Assembly (NCBI GenBank): GCA_937893815.1
Contig: CALCSH010000246.1
Location: 1-11,625 of the forward strand
Length of the DNA stretch: 11,625 nucleotides
DNA from: an uncultured Anaerolineae bacterium
GTDB lineage: Bacteria > Chloroflexota > Anaerolineae > Anaerolineales > UBA11858
Direction of reading: 5' to 3'
Under the pieces are notes generated by a model. That model was not told the DNA's origin. It searched no databases and saw only the letters and a program-made list of their open reading frames with translations. Below are positions 1 to 5,675 of this stretch, piece after piece. Position 1 is the first letter of the stretch. The number at the start of each line of letters is the position of its first letter. The position numbers and the translations under genes were made by a program.

Positions 1-45
1 CCATATATTCCGGCGGACATCTCCGTCATCGGCTTTTTGCAGTAG
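1..45 (+). CDS. Possible C-terminal tail of a LacI-family regulator (partial)
   Basis: The first frame reads PYIPADISVIGFLQ and then stops at TAG. The stretch IPADISVIGF resembles the conserved segment near the end of the ligand-binding domain of LacI/PurR-type repressors (usual form: P-x-D-I-S-V-I-G-F-D). In that family roughly 40-60 residues normally follow this motif, whereas here the stop comes two residues later. If the resemblance is real, the gene is truncated or decayed at its 3' end. Only 14 residues are visible, so the match may be chance. Confidence 0.27.
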   Translation, partial: PYIPADISVIGFLQ

Positions 46-104
46 AGTCTTCCATTCAAGCCACGCATTGGCGATCCTACTTTCAACCTTATGCCTTAAA
101 ACAA

Positions 105-135
105 CTGACGAAGGGCTGCGCACATCCTTCGTCAG
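105..135 (-). terminator. Intrinsic terminator of the small membrane protein gene
   Basis: A perfect 10-bp inverted repeat, CTGACGAAGG / CCTTCGTCAG, has an 11-nt loop. Read on the minus strand it is followed at once by TTGTTTTAA. It lies 25 bases past the stop of the minus-strand gene that ends at 161, which is the expected place for its terminator. Confidence 0.6.
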
Positions 136-160
136 GGTTTACCGGGGCCAGAACAAAAGC

Positions 161-376
161 TTACATTTTTTTGTCGAGATACCAACTGTAAATAAAATAC
201 CACAAGACGCACAAAGCGATTGTAATCACAATCGCCAGCCAGAAATAGACTTCCTTGAAAATGGCTAAGCCAGTTCCCAGCGCGCCACCCACATATATTG
301 TTGTGGCAGTGAATATGATGATAAACGTCCCAAACAGCCAGAAACGCATCAACCGAAGCATATTTTCTTTGTCCAT
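161..376 (-). CDS. Small two-helix membrane protein, unknown function
   Basis: This encodes a 71-residue protein starting MDKENMLRLMRFWLF. Two hydrophobic segments, roughly residues 11-34 and 43-64, are joined by a short Gly-rich turn (GGALGTG) and followed by a basic tail ending DKKM. It is therefore predicted to be a small inner-membrane hairpin protein. The start is placed at the ATG at 376 because GAGGAG sits six bases upstream; the in-frame ATG at 382 abuts that ribosome site directly and would lack a spacer. The gene stands alone, with an upstream promoter-like element near 437-463 and a hairpin terminator at 105-135, which supports it as a real gene. I do not recognise the family; several short DUFs have this shape. 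Confidence 0.62.
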   Translation of the reverse strand: MDKENMLRLMRFWLFGTFIIIFTATTIYVGGALGTGLAIFKEVYFWLAIVITIALCVLWYFIYSWYLDKKM

Positions 377-436
377 CAACATCTCCTCTGCTAACTGATC
401 TAATCTAATCTACAAATAACCAACCCCGGTGTTTTC

Positions 437-463
437 ATTTTAGCATAAAACTGTATCTGTCTA
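437..463 (-). promoter_or_regulatory. Putative extended -10 promoter of the small membrane protein gene
   Basis: On the minus strand TGCTAAAAT (445-437) forms a TGn-extended -10 element. A TAGACA hexamer lies 15 bases upstream (463-458), a short spacer. Transcription would begin near 430, about 54 nt before the start codon. The TGn extension also appears in the promoters proposed at 9374, 9440 and 10952. Confidence 0.4.
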
Positions 464-476
464 GCAACAAATTTGC

Positions 477-586
477 GGATCTCTAGGAATCCCCGTGGTA
501 GTTGTCCAGATTTAGAGGTATAGAACGTGCGGAGCACGCTCTATACCTCTAAATCTGGGGTTTCTCACGGTAGTTCCTAAATGCCC
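477..586. repeat. MITE-like palindromic element with long central hairpin
   Basis: The core (506-558) is a 53-nt hairpin: a 19-bp perfect arm starting CCAGATTTAGAGG, one A/C mismatch, five more pairs (CGTGC/GCACG) and a GGA loop. The flanks are themselves inverted: the left end GGATCTCTAGGAATCCCCGT (477-496) matches the reverse complement of the right end (TTTAGGAACTACCGT, within 568-586) at about 15 of 21 positions. The element encodes nothing and lies between divergently transcribed units. Its right end recurs at 9278-9306 and, inverted, at 10891-10908, so it belongs to a dispersed family. It could be a non-autonomous transposon relic or a REP-type repeat; no target duplication is obvious. 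Confidence 0.6.
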
Positions 587-666
587 GAATATGCGTATCA
601 TCGGGAATCGTTAGGATCGTTCACTTCTGCAAATGCGATTACCGGATTCAAATTTCACCAAAGCCC

Positions 667-696
667 TTGACAAAACCCTACCCCCTACGGTATAAA
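667..696 (+). promoter_or_regulatory. Sigma-70-type promoter of the T-box/trpB2 unit
   Basis: A perfect -35 hexamer TTGACA (667-672) is followed after 18 bases by TATAAA (691-696). Transcription would start near 703, just ahead of stem I of the T-box leader. This is the best consensus promoter in the window. Confidence 0.75.
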
Positions 697-961
697 CCTG
701 CCCAACATCTAAAGATCACAAAAACTGTGAAGAGGAAGAGTAGGCGTCGAAACGACGGCCCAGAGAGCAGGGAACTGGTGAAATCCTTGCCCGCACGCCG
801 GTGCTGAATGGTCCTCAGAGTTGCAAGGCGAACATTGATTTCAATCAGTAGCCTGAGCCGGAGTTGTCACCGTTACCAGGGCAAAGTAGTTGACGCAGTG
901 TAAATCTGCAAGACTACCACAGAGTGAGGCTGGCCTTTTGGGCTGACACCATGTAAATGGT

Positions 962-990
962 TCCCGTCGTTTCACCGGCGGGATTTTTTT
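962..990 (+). terminator. T-box stem III with terminator-like U tract
   Basis: TCCCGTCG (962-969) pairs with CGGCGGGA (976-983; eight pairs including one G-U) around a 6-nt loop, and ATTTTTTT follows immediately. By position it is stem III of the T-box leader. By form it would also pass as an intrinsic terminator upstream of the antiterminator/terminator switch. Whether it stops polymerase is not visible from sequence. Confidence 0.45.
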
Positions 991-1039
991 GTTAAACCAA
1001 AGACCAACTTAATTTGGGTGGCACCACGGGAGCTTTTAA

Positions 1040-1070
1040 GCCCTCGTCCCTTTATGGACGAGGGCTTTTT
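1040..1070 (+). terminator. T-box-controlled intrinsic terminator
   Basis: GCCCTCGTCC (1040-1049) pairs perfectly with GGACGAGGGC (1056-1065) around a 6-nt loop, followed by TTTTT. Its left arm overlaps the partner strand of the antiterminator, as expected for the regulatory terminator of a T-box leader. Confidence 0.92.
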
Positions 1071-1206
1071 CTATTTCCTCGATCCGGCGCAATAAAAAAG
1101 TGGGTTTCTTGTCGGTATGAGGTGATGCTTCGTTAGGCAGTTGCAGAAATTCAGAGTATTCATATGAGAAGCAATCATCGCAAGATATTTGAGAAAGGAG
1201 AACATC

Positions 1207-1386
1207 ATGGAGAAGAAAGCGCAGCCACAGCACCGTTTCCGTTTTCGGGTACGAAATCATCATCCAGTCGCTATCACGCCGAAGAAACGGCAACCAGCGC
1301 AGAAAGACAGCCACGCTGCGGCAAAAATTATTCAGAACAGAGCCAGGCAACGCGTCGATTCGATCCGCGGGCTGGCATTTGTATGA
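1207..1386 (+). CDS. Small basic ORF between T-box and trpB2, hypothetical
   Basis: This is a 59-codon ORF starting MEKKAQPQHRFRFRVRNHHP and very rich in Lys, Arg and His. It has no Trp codon, no signal peptide and no membrane segment. A strong ribosome site, AAAGGAG, lies six bases before the ATG, which is the main reason to list it. It is downstream of the T-box terminator, so if translated it would be tryptophan-controlled along with trpB2, which starts 105 bases later. The rest of 1071-1491 holds nothing else I can support. I do not recognise the peptide. It may be chance, or a nucleic-acid-binding microprotein, and confidence is low. Confidence 0.33.
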   Translation: MEKKAQPQHRFRFRVRNHHPVAITPKKRQPAQKDSHAAAKIIQNRARQRVDSIRGLAFV

Positions 1387-1491
1387 AGGAATATTTTCTA
1401 TTTTGCGATTTCCGTCATCGCAAGCAGGAATTACTCAAGGCAGTGCTAAAAGTTCAATTCATTCAAATCTATTATTTTTTGGAGGTATCTC

Positions 1492-2856
1492 ATGTCTCAA
1501 ACCAAATTCACACTCAGCGAAAATGATCTACCGAAGCAATGGTACAACATCAATGCCGATTCGCCCATCCCCCCCACCCCCGTGCTGAATCCGCAAACCA
1601 AAGAACCGGTCACGCCTGAATTTCTCTCGGTGCTCTTCCCGATGGAACTAATCATGCAAGAAATCAGCACTGAGCGTTATATCGACATTCCCGAAGAAGT
1701 GCGCGAAATCTACAAACTCTGGCGGCCTACCCCGCTGATCCGTGCCCGGCGGCTGGAAAAAGCTCTCGGAACCCCGGCGCATATCTATTTCAAACACGAG
1801 GGTGTTTCTCCCTCGGGCAGCCACAAACCCAATACTGCCGTCCCACAGGCATTCTACAACAAGGTAGCTGGCACCAAAGCGCTGACCACCGAAACTGGCG
1901 CAGGCCAGTGGGGATCCGCTTTATCCCTGTCCGGCAAATTCTTCGACCTGCCGGTTGAAGTCTTCATGGTAAGAATTTCATACCAGCAGAAACCCTACCG
2001 GCGCGTGCTGATGGAATCGTTTGGCGGTGAAGTCTACGCCAGCCCCTCCGAGCGCACACAGTATGGACGCTCTGTCTTAGCTGCCACACCGGATAGCCCC
2101 GGCTCGTTAGGCATTGCGATTTCGGAGGCCGTCGAAGCCGCAGCTACCTCAGGCGGTGCCAAGAAATACAGCCTGGGATCGGTGCTCAACCATGTGCTCA
2201 TGCACCAGAGCGTAATCGGCGACGAAGCCATCAAGCAGATGGATTTGGCCGGTGAATACCCCGATGTGGTGATTGGCTGTGTGGGCGGCGGCTCGAACTT
2301 TGCTGGGATCGCCTACCCCTTCTTGCGCGAGAATCTGCTGAATGGGGCAAATACCCGCTTTTTGGCTGTAGAACCTACGGCCACCCCTACGCTGACCCGC
2401 GGGCCATATGCCTTCGATTATGGCGATACGGCACAAATGGCACCTATTGTTAAAATGTTTACGTTAGGGCACGCCTTTGTACCACCGCCCATCCACGCCG
2501 GTGGGTTGCGCTACCACGGTATGGCTCCCAGCATTTGTGCGCTGGTTGATGCCGGGCTGATTCAAGCCAAAGCGGTGCCGCAATTAGCGACCTTCGAAGC
2601 CGCCCTGATGTTTGCCCACGCCGAAGGCATCATCCCCGCGCCGGAAACGGCACACGCCATCCGCGCCACGATTGATGAGGCCCTCGATGCCAAAGAGAAA
2701 GGCGAGAAGCGCACGATTCTTTTCAACCTGTCCGGGCACGGCCACTTTGATCTCTCAGCCTACCAGGCCTATATGAACGGCAGTCTGGAAGATTATGCCC
2801 TGCCTGAAGAAGCCATTCAGGCGGCGCTAAAACAGCTCCCCGAAGTTAATTTCTAA
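1492..2856 (+). CDS. trpB2: Tryptophan synthase beta chain, TrpB2 type
   Basis: The 454-residue product is a pyridoxal-phosphate enzyme that condenses indole with L-serine to give L-tryptophan in the cytoplasm. The PLP lysine is Lys112 in SGSHKPNTA. Further signatures are ETGAGQWG (134-141), the phosphate-binding GGGSN (265-269) and the C-terminal SGHGHFD (414-420). The length of over 430 residues, the N-terminal extension and the YFKHEGVSPSGSHKPNTA region mark the TrpB2 subfamily rather than the shorter TrpB1 that pairs with TrpA. No trpA is adjacent; TrpB2 enzymes often act alone as indole-salvage synthases. The start is supported by GGAGG six bases upstream. The Trp-specific T-box at 703-1070 controls it. 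The gene appears monocistronic, as a hairpin and a convergent gene follow. Confidence 0.95.
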   Translation: MSQTKFTLSENDLPKQWYNINADSPIPPTPVLNPQTKEPVTPEFLSVLFPMELIMQEISTERYIDIPEEVREIYKLWRPTPLIRARRLEKALGTPAHIYFKHEGVSPSGSHKPNTAVPQAFYNKVAGTKALTTETGAGQWGSALSLSGKFFDLPVEVFMVRISYQQKPYRRVLMESFGGEVYASPSERTQYGRSVLAATPDSPGSLGIAISEAVEAAATSGGAKKYSLGSVLNHVLMHQSVIGDEAIKQMDLAGEYPDVVIGCVGGGSNFAGIAYPFLRENLLNGANTRFLAVEPTATPTLTRGPYAFDYGDTAQMAPIVKMFTLGHAFVPPPIHAGGLRYHGMAPSICALVDAGLIQAKAVPQLATFEAALMFAHAEGIIPAPETAHAIRATIDEALDAKEKGEKRTILFNLSGHGHFDLSAYQAYMNGSLEDYALPEEAIQAALKQLPEVNF

Positions 2857-2866
2857 AAAATACGCA

Positions 2867-2895
2867 GTAGGGGTAGGTCTGAGACCTATCCCTAC
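2867..2895. terminator. Hairpin between convergent trpB2 and mog genes
   Basis: GTAGGGGTAGGTC (2867-2879) pairs with GACCTATCCCTAC (2883-2895) over 13 bp with one G-U and a TGA loop. It occupies most of the 45-bp gap between the two convergent stops. On the minus strand TGCGTATTTTTT follows, so it fits a terminator for mog. On the plus strand there is no T run, so for trpB2 it can act only weakly or as an mRNA end protector. Its palindromic GTAGGG...CCCTAC form may also be a REP-like repeat. Confidence 0.6.
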
Positions 2896-2901
2896 ACGCA
2901 A

Positions 2902-3396
2902 TTAATGTCCGGATTCGGCATTCTCATCTTCGCGTAGGAGTTGGACGGCGTGGGGCAACACAGGCAAGATGACTTCCAGGTTCTCGAGCGCGGCTCGGGG
3001 ACTGCCCGGCAAGTTGACGATGAGTGTATCTCCGCGGATTCCTGCCAGCCCCCGAGAGAGCATGGCGTGGGGCGTGACCTGCAAGCTGGCAGCGCGCATG
3101 GCTTCTGCCAGCCCCGGCGCGGGGCGCTCAATGACGGCCTGCGTGGCTTCCGGAGTGATATCCCTGGGGGCAAAGCCGGTGCCCCCGGTGGTCAGAATCA
3201 CATCCAATTCCAATTCGTCTACCCAGGTCGTCAGAATGTCTTGAATGGCACGTAAATCATCCGGTACCAACCCTGCCTGTGGGACTTGCCATCCCATAGA
3301 AAGGATTTTCTCGCTCAGGGCTGGCCCAGATGCATCCGGGCGTTGGCCGTGCGCCGAGCGGTCGGAGACCGTGAGAATACCAAAGCGCAAGACCAC
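2902..3396 (-). CDS. mog: Molybdopterin adenylyltransferase (MogA/MoaB family)
   Basis: This 164-residue MoCF-fold protein should activate molybdopterin by adenylylation before molybdenum insertion in molybdenum-cofactor synthesis. Family hallmarks are GILTVSDRSAHG at the N terminus, TTGGTGFAPRDITPEAT in the middle (the ligand-binding GGTG loop), PGLAEAMR, and LSRGLAGIRGDTLIVNLPGS near the end. The start is GTG at 3396, five bases after the TAA of the PHP gene; the ribosome site GAGGAG lies within the last codons of that gene, so translation is probably coupled. MogA and MoaB cannot be separated safely by eye. No other molybdenum genes are in the window, so the link to the PHP protein is one of shared transcription only. 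Confidence 0.9.
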   Translation of the reverse strand: MVLRFGILTVSDRSAHGQRPDASGPALSEKILSMGWQVPQAGLVPDDLRAIQDILTTWVDELELDVILTTGGTGFAPRDITPEATQAVIERPAPGLAEAMRAASLQVTPHAMLSRGLAGIRGDTLIVNLPGSPRAALENLEVILPVLPHAVQLLREDENAESGH

Positions 3397-3401
3397 TTAG
3401 C

Positions 3402-5144
3402 TTACTCCTCGACCAGACCAACGACCTGCTTCCATTTGCCGTGGATGCCGTCATCGGTGACGCCAAAATAGAAACGTAAATTGCCGCTCTTATTGCGTTG
3501 CACCAAATCGTATCGCATAACGGTCGGACTTTTGGGGGTAATCAACCCCATATCGTCGTGCCACTTGACATCGATCTGTGTAAGGTCGGGGGAAAGTTTG
3601 TCGTAATTAGTCACAGCATAATGCCAAAGTTTCCGTGCCGATTTGCGAGTGACATTTTTGACCACATTACCGTTGCGTAGATCGCGCATAGTGTAATAGC
3701 GCACACCCTGGCGCTCCTCAACATCAACGATCTCTACCCCGGTACGCGGTGGTGCATCGGGATCCAGGTCTTTTTCTACAACAGCTTTCACGGGCGGCTC
3801 AACCAGAGTGGGCGGTTTCGGTACTGCTGGCTGTTGCTCGCGTTGGCCGCGTAGCACCATTTCGACAATTTCATCGCGTACGGCCATGCCGGTTTCCGTT
3901 TCGGAGCGCAGGTAGATTTTGCTTTCGTCAACGGCGTACGGAGGGTCCTCGCCACGCGGAACTAGCACACGGATAATTTGTTTATCCTGAAATTTATGGG
4001 CATCAATACTGCATGTCAGCGGCGGGCTGATGCGGTCGCTGATTTCTTTTTCCAGGCGAGATACTTCCTGAGTGGTAGAGGTCACACCCGTGACGGCGCG
4101 CCGCGGGGTGCGGCTCATGCCAATATAGAGCGTTCCGCCGTTGGTATTGGCGAAAGCGCATATGTCGGCAATAATGGCATACAGTTTGCCACCACGTAAG
4201 GTCATGCTCTCGTGAAAATCCTGCACGATATTGGCACCATCTTCGATGGCCGCCTGGATGAAATCAAAGGCCGGTTCGGCATGGGGGCGGTTCGGGCGGG
4301 TGCGGGCGAAATCGTTCCCCTGGAAAAGTTCCTTAAGGCCTTCAAACGAAAGCTCGTCCAGGCGCACTTCGGTCGCACGGTCACCTACGCCGAGGTTTTT
4401 GCGACGGTCAGAATCTTTTTCGAGACGATGGGCATCAGAGCCTTGAATGCAGTGCATCCGGCGCGGGTATTCCGGCTTGGTGCCGCTAAAAAATGCGGAG
4501 GTGCTATGGCGGCCTTCACGATCCAGGTCAGTGACTTCCAGGGCATGCAGGTTGATATCCTGAGTGTAGGCAATTTTAGTCTGCCCGCCAAAGCTGAAGC
4601 CACGCATGGCAACCCCATTATTGGAATTGGCGTGAGCGGCAATTGCCAACCCCCCGGCAGCGTTGATCTTCTGGTAGACCGTCAGTACATCGGAACTGGC
4701 TCCTACGGTCACAGAACCCTCATCGAGCTGGTCGGCGGGAATATTGAGATCCAGCAAAGTATGCTCAATTTCACGAATCGGTTTTTCGGGAGGGAAAATC
4801 CCCAGAATGTGGAATCCAAACGTGGCTGTAAATTCAAATCCCGGCAATACGACAATGCGCTCTAAAAGGCGATGATATTCGTTGAGACGGGCTTCTTCTT
4901 CCGGCAAGAGACGCTTCAGCCGTTGCAACATCTCCAGTTGTTGAATTTCTTCGACCATCCGGCGGTATCCCACAACGGTATTATGGTCGGTAAAGGCGAT
5001 CATATCCATGCCGCTCGCTTCAGCTTTTTGCAGAATATTTAAATAGGTTATATCTGGCTGCTGATAATCACTCGAGGCGGGTGTATGTAAATGTAAGTCA
5101 ATTGTGTACCACTTTACAGCGGTATGTGTTTTTTTTCTTGTCAC
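3402..5144 (-). CDS. PHP-domain phosphoesterase fused to AlbA_2 (Schlafen-like) domain
   Basis: This 580-residue multidomain protein has an N-terminal PHP metal-dependent phosphoesterase domain (about residues 12-285) with intact candidate metal ligands: DLHLHT (His18, His20), FTDHN (Asp53, His54), FEF (Glu104), AAHAN (His171) and GSDAH (Asp237, His239). Residues 64-96 inside it are strongly charged and probably helical. A divergent AlbA_2/Schlafen-type putative nucleic-acid-binding domain follows (about 307-430), recognised by FHES, AFANTNGGTLYIGMS and a downstream YLRSETET segment. A Pro-rich linker (436-468) then leads to a C-terminal domain (about 469-580) that I do not recognise. No signal peptide is seen, so it is probably cytoplasmic. 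The start is GTG at 5144 with a weak GAGAG site. It is the first gene of a two-gene unit with mog. The substrate is unknown; both a regulatory and a defence-like role are open. Confidence 0.8.
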   Translation of the reverse strand: MTRKKTHTAVKWYTIDLHLHTPASSDYQQPDITYLNILQKAEASGMDMIAFTDHNTVVGYRRMVEEIQQLEMLQRLKRLLPEEEARLNEYHRLLERIVVLPGFEFTATFGFHILGIFPPEKPIREIEHTLLDLNIPADQLDEGSVTVGASSDVLTVYQKINAAGGLAIAAHANSNNGVAMRGFSFGGQTKIAYTQDINLHALEVTDLDREGRHSTSAFFSGTKPEYPRRMHCIQGSDAHRLEKDSDRRKNLGVGDRATEVRLDELSFEGLKELFQGNDFARTRPNRPHAEPAFDFIQAAIEDGANIVQDFHESMTLRGGKLYAIIADICAFANTNGGTLYIGMSRTPRRAVTGVTSTTQEVSRLEKEISDRISPPLTCSIDAHKFQDKQIIRVLVPRGEDPPYAVDESKIYLRSETETGMAVRDEIVEMVLRGQREQQPAVPKPPTLVEPPVKAVVEKDLDPDAPPRTGVEIVDVEERQGVRYYTMRDLRNGNVVKNVTRKSARKLWHYAVTNYDKLSPDLTQIDVKWHDDMGLITPKSPTVMRYDLVQRNKSGNLRFYFGVTDDGIHGKWKQVVGLVEE

Positions 5145-5192
5145 GCTATCACTCTCAAATCGTCAGGATTTTCACAAGGGGAGCGTACCAAT

Positions 5193-5222
5193 AAAAATTA
5201 GGGGATGAGTTGCATAATCCCC
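5193..5222 (-). terminator. Intrinsic terminator ending the tpx-hsp20-lon-receiver operon
   Basis: On the minus strand GGGGAT (5222-5217) pairs with ATCCCC (5206-5201) around a 10-nt loop and is followed by TAATTTTTAT. It lies about 75 nt beyond the receiver-protein stop and upstream of the PHP gene, separating the two minus-strand units. The stem is only six pairs but is GC-rich. Confidence 0.58.
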
Positions 5223-5296
5223 ATAATTCGTATTTCTGTCGCTTTTCACCATGCTGTGAAATTCCTGCTCTACAAGGTAGTAACATGTTCTACCGT

Positions 5297-5665
5297 TTAT
5301 TCCGCCAAAACATGTTTTATTAAATGGATAAGGTCTTCTGGCATATATGGTTTGAGAATAAAAGCATCTGCGCCTCGCATTTTACTCTCGATCTTAAAAT
5401 CCATACCGGAAGACATAATAACTTTGGTATTGTGGAAATCTGAATGTTTTCGGATCGTATGTAAAAACTGGAATCCATCGACATCCCTTCCAATAGTATC
5501 CTTCAGGAAAACATCCAAAAGGATCAAATCGGGTTGCTCGGTCTGGAGCGCTTTCAGAATATCGCCCTGAGGATTCGTCGCTATCTCAAAACCTTCCATT
5601 TCCAACAGGGTTTTCAGGAGATCAACGACAACAAGATTATCGTCGACAAGCATTAGTTTACCCAT
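5297..5665 (-). CDS. Stand-alone receiver-domain response regulator
   Basis: The 122-residue protein consists of a single CheY-like receiver domain with no output domain. The acidic pocket is Asp8-Asp9 (LMLVDDN), the phospho-acceptor is Asp51 (LILLDVF), the switch Ser is at 85-86 (IMSSG), and the conserved lysine is Lys105 in ILKPYMPEDL. All catalytic residues are present, so it should accept a phosphoryl group from an unidentified histidine kinase and act by protein contact. It begins ten bases after the lon stop with only a poor ribosome site, so it is probably co-transcribed and partly coupled. A later ATG at residue 5 is possible but would remove the first strand. No histidine kinase gene is in the window. 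Confidence 0.9.
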   Translation of the reverse strand: MGKLMLVDDNLVVVDLLKTLLEMEGFEIATNPQGDILKALQTEQPDLILLDVFLKDTIGRDVDGFQFLHTIRKHSDFHNTKVIMSSGMDFKIESKMRGADAFILKPYMPEDLIHLIKHVLAE

Positions 5666-5675
5666 ACCCTATCTG

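Larger units (their letters stand above)
703..1070 (+). promoter_or_regulatory. T-box riboswitch leader, tRNA-Trp specific
   Basis: The lower stem I GAGGA (732-736) pairs with TCCTC (812-816). The specifier loop carries the usual AGTA on the 5' side and GAA-TGG on the 3' side, so the specifier codon is UGG (809-811), tryptophan. The distal AG-bulge motif AGAGAGC (762-768) and GGTGAAA (778-784) bracket a 7-bp helix (767-773 with 784-790). The conserved T-box TTTGGGTGGCACCACGGG ends at 1030; its bulge UGGC (1019-1022) would pair with GCCA, the 3' end of a tRNA with G73, as is usual for bacterial tRNA-Trp. The antiterminator (GGG 1016-1018 with CCC 1048-1050, ACG 1026-1028 with CGT 1045-1047) excludes the terminator at 1040-1065. 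Uncharged tRNA-Trp should therefore permit read-through into trpB2. Confidence 0.93.

Noticed and set aside
1036..1350. Minus-strand 104-codon ORF across the T-box terminator
   Set aside because: It runs through the regulatory terminator and the small basic ORF, has no ribosome site and no recognisable domain.
1383..1526. Plus-strand ORF starting MKEYFLFCDFRH that overlaps the small basic ORF stop and the trpB2 start
   Set aside because: It has no ribosome site, no recognisable family, and would overlap trpB2 by 35 bases in another frame.
1569..1581. C-rich tract early in trpB2 (seven C, A, five C) as a phase-variation switch
   Set aside because: The frame is intact and encodes the Pro-rich segment SPIPPTPVL; there is no sign of an alternative frame and the tract is interrupted.
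4212..4865. Plus-strand 217-codon ORF inside the PHP gene
   Set aside because: The opposite strand carries all PHP and AlbA_2 motifs in one 580-residue frame; this is an antisense shadow.
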